Shown in pieces: positions 25,483 to 41,500 of a stretch of 64,000 nt of DNA (the first letter of the stretch is position 1; the number at the start of each line of letters is the position of its first letter). Made by a program: the position numbers and the translations under genes. The notes below the pieces were generated by a model, which made no database searches, was not told where the DNA came from, and saw only the letters and a program-made list of their open reading frames with translations. Where the stretch lies: NCBI GenBank assembly GCA_900100325.1, contig LT629697.1, positions 3,655,423 to 3,719,422 of the forward strand. The letters are read 5' to 3'. The DNA comes from Frankineae bacterium MT45 (lineage in GTDB: Bacteria; Actinomycetota; Actinomycetes; Mycobacteriales; Jatrophihabitantaceae).

Positions 25483-26994
25483 CTGGTCTCCATCCCGCCG
25501 CGCCCCAAGGATTCCCGAAGCGGTCGCCGCCAGCACGGGACCAAGCCGACCTCCGGTCGGCGGCGCCGCAGCGAAGAGTCTCAGGGGCTGGATATCCGCC
25601 CCGGGCCAGCTGGCCGATCGTCCACACCGCCATCCTCTGGGCTCGCTGCGCAGCGCGGTGCCGCCATTGCACCTACTCGTTCTGGCCGCCGGGAGTCCGG
25701 TGCCCGCGAGCGAGATGCCCGTCGGCCAGGCACTCGCGAGCCAGACACCCGCGAACGCACCGAGGGTCGGGCCGGACGCCGCCGGGCGGTGAAGGCACCC
25801 CAGCGGGTGCGCTCAGGTCTCTTCTTCGGCGGGGTCCGCATCGCGGCGATCGTCGTCATAGAACTGGTGGCCGCCGCCATCCTGCTGACGCCCGACGTCT
25901 CCCACATCTGGGCCGTCGTTGTGGTCACCTTCGCCGTCCTCATCGCGGCGGCCGGGTTGATCCCGCTGCGAGGGGTCCGGGTCGTCACCTGGGCCACGTC
26001 GGCCATCAGCTACGCGAGCCGACGCCATGTCACCACCGTCGAGCCGACCCGGGCCGGCGACGATGCCGCCGGCCGGGGGTCTGACGATCCCGCTACTCAT
26101 ACGGTTCCGGCCGAGGTTCTCGCCTTCTTCCCTGATCTCGCCGTCCGGCAGTTCGCCCTCCGCAGCGGCGAGCAGGTGGGGCTGGTGCGGGCGCAGGGCA
26201 GTTGGTCGGTGAGCGTCGCGGTGACGGCGGAGTCGACGGACCTGCTCACGGGAGCGGAGCCGGTGCGGCTGGGAGTGGAGAAGATCGTCGCCTCGCTGGC
26301 CAAGCAAGAGCTAGCCCTGGACGTCGTCCAGGTTTGGACGCAGGCGCTCGGCGGCGACCCGAATCGCTACGGTGGCGGGAAGCTGGCGGCAGTTGCGGCC
26401 GAGTTGAGCGCGCAGGCGCCGCTGCTGCGGGATCGCACGCTGATCGTCACTCTGCAGATCAACCCGATCAGCGCTGGTGCCGCCATCGACGAGCGCGGCG
26501 GTGGCCTCATCGGGCTGCAGCGGCTGGCGTCGGCGGCGATCGGGACGGTGCGGGCTGAGGCCTTCGCCGCCGGCCTGCTGGGGCGCCCCCTCGACGCCGC
26601 CGCTGTTACCCGCGCCATGGCGGTGTCACTGCTTCAGCCGCCGGCCGGCGAGCAGGCGGTGCTGCGCTGGATCGAGTCCTGGAAGGGGATCGCGTCGGCG
26701 CAGGTGCTGCATCGCTGCTTCGTCGTGAGTTCCTGGAGCCTCAGCAGCCTCGAGGAACTCACCTACCTGCCCAGTTACGGGCTCACCGTCGCCCATGAGA
26801 TCCGGCATCAGCCCGATGGGGCGTTCGTGGTCGTCAGCACCATTCGCGTCTCCGCCCTGAGCGCGTCGGCGTTGGAGGCCGCGTGCGACCAGCTGAGAGG
26901 CGAGTGCCGCCGAATCGGCGTCGGGATCCGGCTGGTACGCGGGCAGCAGGCCAACGCGCTGCGGATGACGATTCCGGGTGGGCAGAGCCGATGA
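25483..26994 (+). CDS. eccE: ESX core component EccE, probable CTG start
   Basis: EccE is the peripheral subunit of the ESX membrane complex. The annotated-type start would be GTG at 25789 (401 residues), but that GTG has no ribosome site. The frame stays open back to a TAG at 25459-25461, and a strong GGGAGGTG at 25470-25477 lies 5 nt before a CTG at 25483. Starting there gives 503 residues with an extra 102-residue Arg/Ser-rich, charged cytoplasmic tail. Two membrane helices follow (about 113-135 and 141-162), then a soluble domain of about 340 residues with the EccE-like ALRSGEQVGLVRAQGSWSV segment. The family call rests on layout and context (divergent from eccB, near mycP). The other frames are also open here, so the CTG start is inferred. 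Confidence 0.8.
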   Translation: MVSIPPRPKDSRSGRRQHGTKPTSGRRRRSEESQGLDIRPGPAGRSSTPPSSGLAAQRGAAIAPTRSGRRESGARERDARRPGTREPDTRERTEGRAGRRRAVKAPQRVRSGLFFGGVRIAAIVVIELVAAAILLTPDVSHIWAVVVVTFAVLIAAAGLIPLRGVRVVTWATSAISYASRRHVTTVEPTRAGDDAAGRGSDDPATHTVPAEVLAFFPDLAVRQFALRSGEQVGLVRAQGSWSVSVAVTAESTDLLTGAEPVRLGVEKIVASLAKQELALDVVQVWTQALGGDPNRYGGGKLAAVAAELSAQAPLLRDRTLIVTLQINPISAGAAIDERGGGLIGLQRLASAAIGTVRAEAFAAGLLGRPLDAAAVTRAMAVSLLQPPAGEQAVLRWIESWKGIASAQVLHRCFVVSSWSLSSLEELTYLPSYGLTVAHEIRHQPDGAFVVVSTIRVSALSASALEAACDQLRGECRRIGVGIRLVRGQQANALRMTIPGGQSR

Positions 26995-27677
26995 CGACAC
27001 GCACCGACGAAGCGACGCTGGAGAGCGAGATCTTCTGCCAGTTCAGCGGTGAGGCTGAACAGTTCCAGGTGCTCAACGGCGGCGTCGGGCAGGGCGTTCC
27101 GCTCGGGGTCAGCCGTACCGGGCGAGCGGTGCGGGCCCAACTGCTGGCTCCGGTACCGACTCGCATCGTGGTGGTCGGCGATGCCCAGCTGGCCTCGATC
27201 CTCACCATCCGGGCCGCGGTCCTCGGAGCGACGGTCGTGATCGCCACCGAGCGGCCGGCCCCATGGAACCTGTTGGTCCAGACCGTGGCCGGAGAGCAGC
27301 CGTTCGCGACCGTGACCCGTCCCGATTCGCTGTCATTGCCGGCCGCCACCATCGCCGCCCCGCTGCTGGTGCTGCACGACAGCAGCGCGGTGGCCTCGGA
27401 GTCGGTGCTGGCCCGTTCCGCCTGGCAGACGTCGCTCCACCTGGTCTTCCGGCTGAACGCTCAGCTCTCGTCGCTACTGGAGTCGAGTGATCTGACCCTG
27501 CTCCCCCGGCCCCCGGCTGACGAGGTCGCGGCGACGCTGGAGCTACTGCGACTGCCACCGGCATTGGCGACCGGCCTGGAGCGGATGACCGAGAACGAGT
27601 ATCTCGCCATCACCCGCAACCGGGCCCAGTTCGTGAGGATCGAGCCGACGGCCACCGAGCAGTCGATCCTGCGGTGA
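26991..27677 (+). CDS. conserved-type ESX-associated protein downstream of eccE
   Basis: A 228-residue soluble protein whose ATG overlaps the eccE stop (ATGA). A central Rossmann-like pattern (TRIVVVGDAQLASILTIR, then GATVVIATERP) is followed by beta strands and a C-terminal helix-rich part (ELLRLPPALATGLERM). It has no membrane segment. Tight coupling with eccE suggests a cytoplasmic partner of the complex. I do not recognise a named family. Confidence 0.65.
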   Translation: MTTRTDEATLESEIFCQFSGEAEQFQVLNGGVGQGVPLGVSRTGRAVRAQLLAPVPTRIVVVGDAQLASILTIRAAVLGATVVIATERPAPWNLLVQTVAGEQPFATVTRPDSLSLPAATIAAPLLVLHDSSAVASESVLARSAWQTSLHLVFRLNAQLSSLLESSDLTLLPRPPADEVAATLELLRLPPALATGLERMTENEYLAITRNRAQFVRIEPTATEQSILR

Positions 27678-27815
27678 TCCTGGACCAGCCGGGCGTCGTC
27701 GCTGACCGGGAATCACCCTCGTGACCTACGGCCGGTAGTCCAGTCCAGGCAATTGCCGACCTACGGGTACGCGGGCGCAACGGCGTCGACCTGTGAATGT
27801 GATCGCGACAATCGT

Positions 27816-27834
27816 CCGTACTCTACGCGTACGG
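27816..27834. other. inverted repeat upstream of secreted-protein gene
   Basis: CCGTAC and GTACGG arms, 6 bp each and perfect, flank a 7-nt loop in the 264-bp gap between the ESX block and the next gene. It could be an operator, as it lies about 110 nt upstream of the start codon. No clear promoter is seen beside it. Confidence 0.3.
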
Positions 27835-27941
27835 AGAATCGACAGATAGCAATACTGTCTATTGCCTGTCGTACTCCTCGGCGCCAGCATTGGAGTGCGA
27901 CTCCAGACATCCGTTCGGGGTCAAAGCGGGAGGACAACTCA

Positions 27942-28901
27942 ATGCATTTCACAAGAAGACTGGAACGTGACAACCGGCGGGGAAGCTACATCGCGACCGT
28001 GGTGGCAATCGTCGCCGGATGTACCTTTGCTACAACTACCAATGCCGTCGCAGGTCCAGCTGTGCCGACGGCACAGAATTCCGTGCTCGGCGTATCGGTG
28101 GATCCGAGTGGATGGATTCACTACTCAAACGTGCTGGCCAACTCACTTGACCTGCAAGCCGCGGTCAACACGACCGAGTCCGGCAAGAAGGGCACCAACG
28201 GTGCCTGCGTCTTCAGTTCAGCTTCGACCGCGGACACTAAGTCCGCCGGCTATTCGGAAGAGACCGCCTATAACCCGAAGACGTGCCAAATGATTGTGCG
28301 ATCGGGGGGACTTACCGCCGCCGGGGCCGCCAAGCTCGAAGCACTAACACCGAAGACGTCCGGAGCGGCGCAGGTGTCCCGGCAAGTGGGCGCCCCTGCC
28401 GTCCGTTCCACCAAGGTCGCTGTGCCATCCACAAAGCCAGCGACGACCGCAGCGCTAGGTACTTACTCCGCATTCGAAAAGGCTAGCTACGTGGATCCGG
28501 CGATCGTGACGATTACGTCGGTCACGACGAACCTGTTCTGGCAGGCCACCGGCGGGCGGGTCGTCAACCCGTCCGGGAATGCAGTTCCGTATGCCTTTTC
28601 CTGGGACGGCTGGTCCAGCAGCGGAGTTAGTTTCAAGTGGTCCGGAAGCCCAACGACTCAGCTTCAATCATTCGATACCTTTCACAACACCGATTTTGAG
28701 AAGGTTGTCGTTGGCTTGTTAGGCGTTGCCGGATACGCGGCGTGTGGTTGGAACGGTTCAGCGGCGAACTTCTATCTGGCGCCGTGGGTAAACGGCATTG
28801 CGAGCGGCTACTACAACTGGGGCCACAGCAACAGCGTCAGCGGCGGGTGCAGCGACCTAGTGCACTTCCGTGAGAACCACGGCGGCGGAAGCAGTTCGTG
28901 A
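27942..28901 (+). CDS. orphan secreted protein
   Basis: A 319-residue protein from the ATG at 27942, preceded by GGGAGG at 27928-27933 (8 nt). A longer frame from 27753 has no ribosome site. The N-terminus has a basic region, a hydrophobic core (SYIATVVAIVAGCTFA) and a likely cleavage site near NAVAGPA, so it is exported. The mature part has several Cys (GACVFSS, KTCQM, AACGWN, GGCSDL) and many Trp, Ser and Asn, suggesting a disulfide-bonded beta-rich domain. I do not recognise a family. Base composition is lower in GC than the ESX genes. Its stop overlaps the start of a lipoprotein gene. Confidence 0.65.
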   Translation: MHFTRRLERDNRRGSYIATVVAIVAGCTFATTTNAVAGPAVPTAQNSVLGVSVDPSGWIHYSNVLANSLDLQAAVNTTESGKKGTNGACVFSSASTADTKSAGYSEETAYNPKTCQMIVRSGGLTAAGAAKLEALTPKTSGAAQVSRQVGAPAVRSTKVAVPSTKPATTAALGTYSAFEKASYVDPAIVTITSVTTNLFWQATGGRVVNPSGNAVPYAFSWDGWSSSGVSFKWSGSPTTQLQSFDTFHNTDFEKVVVGLLGVAGYAACGWNGSAANFYLAPWVNGIASGYYNWGHSNSVSGGCSDLVHFRENHGGGSSS

Positions 28902-29458
28902 CGCGAGCCCTCACGGGTGAGCGGCGCGGGGCGCAGTCATCTTCCGATGCTGCGCCCCGGCGCTTGCGGCCTGGAGCGGCACTTCGGCGCTCGTTGAATG
29001 CGGGCCTCTTGATGGCAGCGCTAGGCTCTCTCGCCGGTTGCCACTCGGCCTCCCATCATCCCGACACTTCTCATGCTCTTTCCAGTACTCAAGTTCCCGC
29101 CACGCCCAGCGCAGTCGCCGTGCTCTATGCACAAGACCTGTTTGACAAGAAGCTCGCTGAGGCGACGACGCTGGTGGCACCAGAAAGCCAGGCCGACTTC
29201 GCAGCAATCACGTCAGTAATCGCTACGCAGTCCGTCTCTGCACATGACTTGGCCGCCGCGGCTGAGGCCACTAGGTCGGATACAGCTACTGTCGTCCTGT
29301 CGGGAACAATATGCACGGGTCCCGGAGGCGTTGGATCCACGCCTGCCCCGACTCCTGCCTGCGTCAGCAATAGCGATCCAAAGTCAATCAACCCGGCATT
29401 CACGGTGTCTTTGAAGAGGGGAGCCTCGGGCACGTGGTATGTCTACTTCCCGCACTAG
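28898..29458 (+). CDS. putative lipoprotein
   Basis: A 186-residue protein starting at a GTG in a GTGA overlap with the previous gene. A basic, rather long N-terminus leads into LLMAALGSLAGC, a lipobox with C48. The mature domain is helical at first (AVAVLYAQDLFDKKLAEATT), then has two Cys (GTICTG, PACVSN) and a final YVYFPH strand. It resembles small lumazine- or NTF2-like envelope lipoproteins but no assignment is possible. It is probably expressed and working with the upstream secreted protein. Confidence 0.6.
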   Translation: MTRALTGERRGAQSSSDAAPRRLRPGAALRRSLNAGLLMAALGSLAGCHSASHHPDTSHALSSTQVPATPSAVAVLYAQDLFDKKLAEATTLVAPESQADFAAITSVIATQSVSAHDLAAAAEATRSDTATVVLSGTICTGPGGVGSTPAPTPACVSNSDPKSINPAFTVSLKRGASGTWYVYFPH

Positions 29459-29524
29459 CGCATCTGTCCGACCGCGTCGTCAATGAGCGGGACCGTTCAG
29501 TCGACTGTTGTTAGAAGGGTTCAC

Positions 29525-30058
29525 GTGACGATTGATTCAGCGAAGAACGGCTCAGTGTCAGCGATGACCAATGCGGCGGTGCTGACCTACCTATCCGCGA
29601 CTTGGGGCCTCATCCTCATCCTTCTGGCTATCGCTCTGCCAATTGAGTCCTCACGGCTGCCGGCGACAGCTCGTGTCGTTCCCGCCAGCTCCGTCGCCGC
29701 TCCAACTTCGAGCAATTCGTCGAGCGTGCAGCCATCGTTGCCGCCGAACGCCGGCACCTCAGCAACCACGCCGAACCGACGGAGCCTGGTCAGCCGCCGC
29801 GGATACGGCGTGCTCGCGCTCGCCGCGATTCCCTTAGTTGTGTCGATCGGCGTCGGCGCGCTGCTGCGCTACCAGCGTCGCCACAGATCCGCCGGCGCGG
29901 CGTCCGTCGCCCTCGCGTTGTCTTCAGTGCTGCTAGCGGCCGGTGTCGTTGGCCTGGTTACTTTCCTGGTCGGCGGATTCGTGATCCCTTGTGGGCTGCT
30001 GCTGGTCGCGGCCTGCCTGGTTCAGCGCAGAGAGGGTGAGGTCGGAGTTGCCCACTAG
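29525..30058 (+). CDS. small membrane protein
   Basis: A 177-residue protein from the GTG at 29525, chosen because AGAAGGG at 29513-29519 lies 5 nt upstream; an ATG at 29483 lacks a ribosome site. Membrane helices are predicted near the N-terminus (LSATWGLILILLAIALP), in the middle (GYGVLALAAIPLVVSIGVGA) and as a longer hydrophobic stretch at the C-terminus. A Ser/Pro-rich loop follows the first helix. It lies in the same direction as the two exported-protein genes and may be their membrane partner. No family is recognised. Confidence 0.5.
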   Translation: MTIDSAKNGSVSAMTNAAVLTYLSATWGLILILLAIALPIESSRLPATARVVPASSVAAPTSSNSSSVQPSLPPNAGTSATTPNRRSLVSRRGYGVLALAAIPLVVSIGVGALLRYQRRHRSAGAASVALALSSVLLAAGVVGLVTFLVGGFVIPCGLLLVAACLVQRREGEVGVAH

Positions 30059-30230
30059 GGCTGATCCCGCCGCGCGGTCGGTGTACACATTTTTGGGCCG
30101 CCCGGAGTGCACTTCATCCCGGCATCACGCTCCGCTCGCAGGCGCCGGACGACTGGATGGTAGTCGGCAACAGTGAGCCGCTCTGGTCGGAACGCCCAGA
30201 GGCCTAGTAGAAAGGCCGTCCAGTGAATAC

Positions 30231-30268
30231 AGAACGGGCCCGACACCTGCTGGTGTCGGGCCCGTTCT
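30231..30268. terminator. bidirectional terminator after rpoC
   Basis: A perfect 17-bp stem (AGAACGGGCCCGACACC at 30231-30247 and its complement at 30252-30268) with a 4-nt loop TGCT lies 12 nt beyond the rpoC stop, between convergent genes. There is little T-tract on either side, as is common in high-GC actinobacteria. Confidence 0.85.
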
Positions 30269-30280
30269 GCGTGATGTTGC

Positions 30281-34183
<3,903 letters not shown>

Positions 34184-34285
34184 AATTGCCTACTCTCTTA
34201 GTGGAGCTTGTTTCTCTTAAGTTCGTTGCTGTTTCCCGGCCGCCGCCGCTCGGCGCGGAGGCGACGGCGACCGGGACGTGACGCT

Positions 34286-37717
<3,432 letters not shown>

Positions 37718-38276
37718 GATGCGTCCTTCCGAGGACTTACCTACTGGAACCCATGTACTCGAACTCGTGCCGCCGCTCTCATCAGAGCCCCGGAGCACCC
37801 GGATTTGCTGAGCTCGAGGCCGGTGGGCGACCGAAGTCGACCGAGAACCAGCGATGGGCACAGCAAATAGACCCTTGACGGGCCGAAAGTGATTGAGGGC
37901 AGCGCAAAGAGCTACTTTACCTCACGAGGACGCACCTGTCCACCGTGGTCCAGCGGCGCGAACGTCTGCGCGAGCAATGTCAGCGGGGTCACACTCCGGG
38001 GCCCTCTATATGGCTTACCCGGCAGATGCTCCATCCAAGCTGGACACTGCTACGTACTTCTGTATTGCTCGTTGCTTGTGTAACTACTGCGTGGGAAAGA
38101 CTGCACCCGAATCGGGCTTGCGTCAAGCGCTGTGCTCCCCGACACGCTGGAACGACCACGAGTTCGGGGTTGCAGCGACCCCAGCGACTCGGCCGGGGTT
38201 ACGTCACAACGGTGACACAACCCCGGCCACTGCGATCTGAATGGCGCATTTCGCCGATCGAGCTAGCCTGTCCGAA
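37718..38276. other. rpoB leader and upstream intergenic region
   Basis: A 559-bp stretch without a supported gene. It holds the roughly 190-nt rpoB leader and a likely promoter (listed separately), then about 330 bp up to the 3' end of the secreted-protein gene at 38277. Open frames on the plus strand here are poor in coding character. Confidence 0.5.
37914..37942 (-). promoter_or_regulatory. predicted rpoBC promoter
   Basis: Read on the minus strand, TGGACA (37937-37942) and TAAAGT (37914-37919) are separated by exactly 17 nt, close to the vegetative sigma consensus. The inferred transcript would have a leader of about 190 nt before the TTG of rpoB. Confidence 0.5.
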
Positions 38277-39527
38277 TCAGGTGACGGCAATGCTGCCGAG
38301 CACGAGATTCTGCCCGGGGTTGATCGTGCAACTGATAGACCGTTTGGATGCCGGCCATATGCTCGCGCCAGCGGCATCCGTCGGGTTGAGGAACGCACTG
38401 AAGGTCGTCAAGGCAAGCGTCGCTGTGCCTGCGGCCGACAGAGTCGCACTCGGAGCGGTACCGGCTCCGGTGATCGTGAAGGGTGGGCCGTCACCGTTGG
38501 CATCCACCGACTGAGGTATCGGTGTCGACGGAACCGTGGCCGTCATCGACAAGGTCGACGGCGACGCGTTGCTCAACGTGGCACCGGCGGTTAGAGAGCC
38601 GGTGATCGACGCGCCACCGAGAATCTGAAAGAAATCGGTGGTACCGACGTCAAATAGAACCGCGATCTTAAGGCTCGACAGCGTCACTTGTTGACCAACC
38701 TGGCCCGTGGCCGGCAGGCTGCCAGTAACCGTGGCTTGGTAGTCCATCAGACCAACAAGGACGAGGCTGCATTTGATATTTATTTTCTTGGAAATCACCG
38801 TCGGGGCCGGTGAAGTAGTAAAGGTATGGTCCTTGCTTATGAAGGTTCCGGCGTTGGTCACCACAGTTGCCTGCACGTGATAGGTCGTGTTCGGCTGAAG
38901 GCCCGCAAGCGTCGTATTCACTGTCGCGGTGCTGTACTGCGAAACGCCCGCAGTTGACGGCGGCGCCGTCGAACCGTAAGAGGTCGTCAATCCATATGAC
39001 ACCGTCGAGGTCACGCTTCCCGTCGTGGATACGCCAACCGAGATCAACTCTCTGCCGATGCCGGGCAGCGCGTACGCATCGACACTCATGAGACCCGGAA
39101 CAACGAAGGTGAGGAAGTCCGTCGACGCGTTGCCGCCGGCGCTTGTGAGCTGCACTTTGTAGTAGTACGGCGACCGGATCAACCCGGAGAGGGAGATGGA
39201 GAACTTGGCACTCGCGGTGCTGCCACCGGTCACAGCGACCGATGACGACGAGCTCCCCAACGAAGTCGAGGTTCCGTACAAGACCGTCACCGATCCGGTA
39301 GCTCCGGCGCCAGCCAGGTTAACGACGCCGGAAATCTGCTCAGTCCCTGAGACTACGGACGCGGTCACTGTCCCGAAGCTGACGCCGGCACCAGTGGCAA
39401 TGGGAGCACCAATAGCGATTAGAAGCGACGACACCACAGCCATCGCTAGGATGCGCATTGATCGCCGAAAAGGGGCCCTACGCCTACGAATTCGTCGCGA
39501 GACTGTTTTTGAATTTAAAGAAGACAT
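38277..39527 (-). CDS. orphan secreted beta-rich protein
   Basis: A 416-residue protein from the ATG at 39527; the frame extends to 39563 without a ribosome site. The basic N-terminus and hydrophobic stretch (MRILAMAVVSSLLIAIGAPI, cleavage near ATGAG) make a signal peptide. Residues about 45-240 form two fibronectin-like domains with YGTSTSLGSS/YGLTTSYGST strands and NTTYHVQATVVTNAG. The C-terminal 170 residues are a Thr/Ser-rich beta domain with two Cys (IKCSLVL, ISCTINPG), possibly like DUF6801. It lies between rpoB and the mce operon, alone in its transcript. The binding target is unknown. Confidence 0.65.
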   Translation of the reverse strand: MSSLNSKTVSRRIRRRRAPFRRSMRILAMAVVSSLLIAIGAPIATGAGVSFGTVTASVVSGTEQISGVVNLAGAGATGSVTVLYGTSTSLGSSSSSVAVTGGSTASAKFSISLSGLIRSPYYYKVQLTSAGGNASTDFLTFVVPGLMSVDAYALPGIGRELISVGVSTTGSVTSTVSYGLTTSYGSTAPPSTAGVSQYSTATVNTTLAGLQPNTTYHVQATVVTNAGTFISKDHTFTTSPAPTVISKKINIKCSLVLVGLMDYQATVTGSLPATGQVGQQVTLSSLKIAVLFDVGTTDFFQILGGASITGSLTAGATLSNASPSTLSMTATVPSTPIPQSVDANGDGPPFTITGAGTAPSATLSAAGTATLALTTFSAFLNPTDAAGASIWPASKRSISCTINPGQNLVLGSIAVT

Positions 39528-39898
39528 TGTTCGACCCCATTTGGACAGGTGATAGCCAAGCATGGAAATATTGAACGCCGCCCGCCGATAAAGGCGCGAC
39601 GAGACGGTTCGGCCGCAGAAATCGAGGCGGGATAGGTATGCGCAAGAGTCCTCAGCAGTTATGGGACGCTAAAGCGCTCTGCAAATCGGATTGACATGTC
39701 ACGATTGAGGCTCGTATCCGGCAACTTCCCTCCCAAGAAGTAACCTCGACGCTGTAGACAAGAGCGCCTGGTGAGTTGAGGCTAACATCCTGGAAGTCGA
39801 AACGTAACCACCTGTGGATAACTGCTACTAAATTGGACCGGTAAACATTTCCGTCGGATCACTACCTAAAGGCATGATCATCACACCAATTCAGCAGA
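39528..39898. other. AT-richer intergenic region
   Basis: A 371-bp stretch between the mce operon end and the secreted-protein gene. It is clearly less GC-rich than its surroundings and should contain the promoter of the gene ending at 38277. I see no repeat, RNA gene or clear promoter in it. Confidence 0.4.
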
Positions 39899-40855
39899 TC
39901 AGTTGATGTAACTGAGCTTGCTGATCTTCCACTTTCCGTCGACCTTGTCCGTGATGATCTGAAGTGCGAGCAAGTCGGTGACCGGGTCAGTGTTGGTGGT
40001 GTTCGTACGGGTCCGCTCGGCGTAGACGGCAACGGTCGCCTCGGTGCCGGCACTATTGATGGCCGCCAGGCCTGAGTTATCGACCTTCCCCACGGCGACT
40101 GTCTTCGTACTCGTCGCGTCAGCCTGCTGCGCCTTCATGGCGTTCATGTAGTCAGTCTTGAACTGGCCCGTCAGATTGACTTCGGCGGCCTTGGCCGAAT
40201 CATCCCATTTGCGATAGTCGTAGCTGATCGCGAGGGCCGTTGCTTGATTCACCGAGGAGAGAATCTCACCACGGAGCGCTGCGGTCTGGTCGGTCTTGTG
40301 CCAGGGATGCCAGACCAGCATGTTCACGCCGGCAAGCACCAGCATGACGACGACGGCAGCGGTCGCAATGATCCACCCAGTACCGATACGACGCCCGGAC
40401 GGCGCGACCGACTCCGCGGACTCCTCGCGGACAACCCGCGACTTGGTGGCCGGTCTGCCGGCCATACCGCGGCCCCGGCGCGCCGGCTCACCCGCGGTCT
40501 CTGACTCGCTCAGTTCGCCTGATTGCTCACTGTCCGAGTCCAGAGCGGCGGAGCCCGTAAGGCCAGCTCCCCCGATACGGCGGGCGCGGTTGGCGACCTG
40601 GGCAGCCGGAGTCGTCCGGGTAGCTCGGCGGGGCTCGTCCGTGGGCGCAACCTCCTCGACGGGCCGAGCGGCCTCGGTAGACGGCGGGCCATCGGCCACC
40701 GCACCCGATTCAGGACCTGCAGTCGCGTCGGCTCCAGCCTTCTTAAAAGTCATGCCAGGAGCCGAGTCGGCAGCTTCCTCGACGAGACGGACGTCGGAGT
40801 CGACGTCGATGCCGGAGAGGGTCTCGGAGGTGGAGACGATGCGCTTCGGGCTCAT
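39899..40855 (-). CDS. Mce-associated membrane protein (second)
   Basis: A 318-residue protein from the ATG at 40855, which overlaps the previous stop by ATGA; an extension to 40894 is antisense to that logic. The first 160 residues are disordered and acidic to basic, followed by one membrane helix (about 162-182, WIIATAAVVVMLVLAGVNML) and an NTF2-like extracytoplasmic domain ending in DKVDGKWKISKLSYI. This is the layout of Mas proteins (Rv0177/Rv1362c type) that accompany mce operons and stabilise the Mce transporter. It is the last gene of the operon. Confidence 0.8.
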   Translation of the reverse strand: MSPKRIVSTSETLSGIDVDSDVRLVEEAADSAPGMTFKKAGADATAGPESGAVADGPPSTEAARPVEEVAPTDEPRRATRTTPAAQVANRARRIGGAGLTGSAALDSDSEQSGELSESETAGEPARRGRGMAGRPATKSRVVREESAESVAPSGRRIGTGWIIATAAVVVMLVLAGVNMLVWHPWHKTDQTAALRGEILSSVNQATALAISYDYRKWDDSAKAAEVNLTGQFKTDYMNAMKAQQADATSTKTVAVGKVDNSGLAAINSAGTEATVAVYAERTRTNTTNTDPVTDLLALQIITDKVDGKWKISKLSYIN

Positions 40856-41358
40856 GAGGTCAGTCCTAGCGTCTTGGTGTCGTTGATCAGCCACTGCCCG
40901 CCGGACTGCTTCATGGTGAGCTCCAGGCGATTTGCACTGCTCTGGGACTTGGTCCCCTTGTCGTCCACCTTGTAGCCGTTGAATGCGATCAGCACCATCA
41001 CGGTGTCCTTGTTGCTCGACTCGACAGACGTGGAGGAGATCGTGGCTACCAGGTCAGACTTGGCCGCAACCATCGTCTGCTGCGTGCTCGCCTTCAGCGG
41101 CGCCAGTGCGTCCAGGGTCTGACCACTTACGCCCTTCACAGCACGGGCCCAATCAGCCTCGAAGTTCTTACGGCTTAGCGTGCCCAGGTTCACCGTCTCC
41201 TGAGCGGCGGCGTCCATGGCGGCCTGCTCGTTTGCGGCGATGTGGTACTTGGAAGTACGAGTCACCTGGAAGAGGAGGAGGGCGGCCAGCACCACACAGA
41301 CCAGCCCAGCCGCCACGAAAACGATCCACGCGGCATATCCGCGGTGTTCCTTCGACAT
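40852..41358 (-). CDS. Mce-associated membrane protein (first)
   Basis: A 168-residue protein from the ATG at 41358; a GTG at 41364 is an alternative start. An N-terminal membrane helix (AAWIVFVAAGLVCVVLAALLLF) is followed by an NTF2-like domain (LSRKNFEADWARAVKGVSGQ, ending GGQWLINDTKTL). It is a short Mas-type protein. It is followed directly by a second Mas gene and lies 142 nt after mceF, in the position where such genes are found in mycobacteria. Confidence 0.8.
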   Translation of the reverse strand: MSKEHRGYAAWIVFVAAGLVCVVLAALLLFQVTRTSKYHIAANEQAAMDAAAQETVNLGTLSRKNFEADWARAVKGVSGQTLDALAPLKASTQQTMVAAKSDLVATISSTSVESSNKDTVMVLIAFNGYKVDDKGTKSQSSANRLELTMKQSGGQWLINDTKTLGLTS

Positions 41359-41500
41359 TCTCACTTCTCTTCTAGATGCATCAAAAGGTCCAGCTTGACT
41401 GCTTCCGCAAGTCCAGTTGGCAAGGGTAGAGTAACGAGCTTTGAGTCAGCTGAGTGCTCGATTTGGGTTGCCCCGGTACTGCCGGTGCTCGAGTGCGGCG

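Noticed and set aside
25475..25792. 105-residue plus-strand frame that ends in GTGA at the eccE GTG
   Set aside because: Its GTG lies within the ribosome site itself and its translation is less protein-like than the eccE frame at the same place.
37874..37879. TTGACG on the plus strand as a -35 box
   Set aside because: No -10 at 16-19 nt downstream and no plus-strand gene follows.
37945..38514. 189-residue plus-strand frame upstream of rpoB
   Set aside because: It overlaps the 3' end of the secreted-protein gene in antisense and shows no coding signature.
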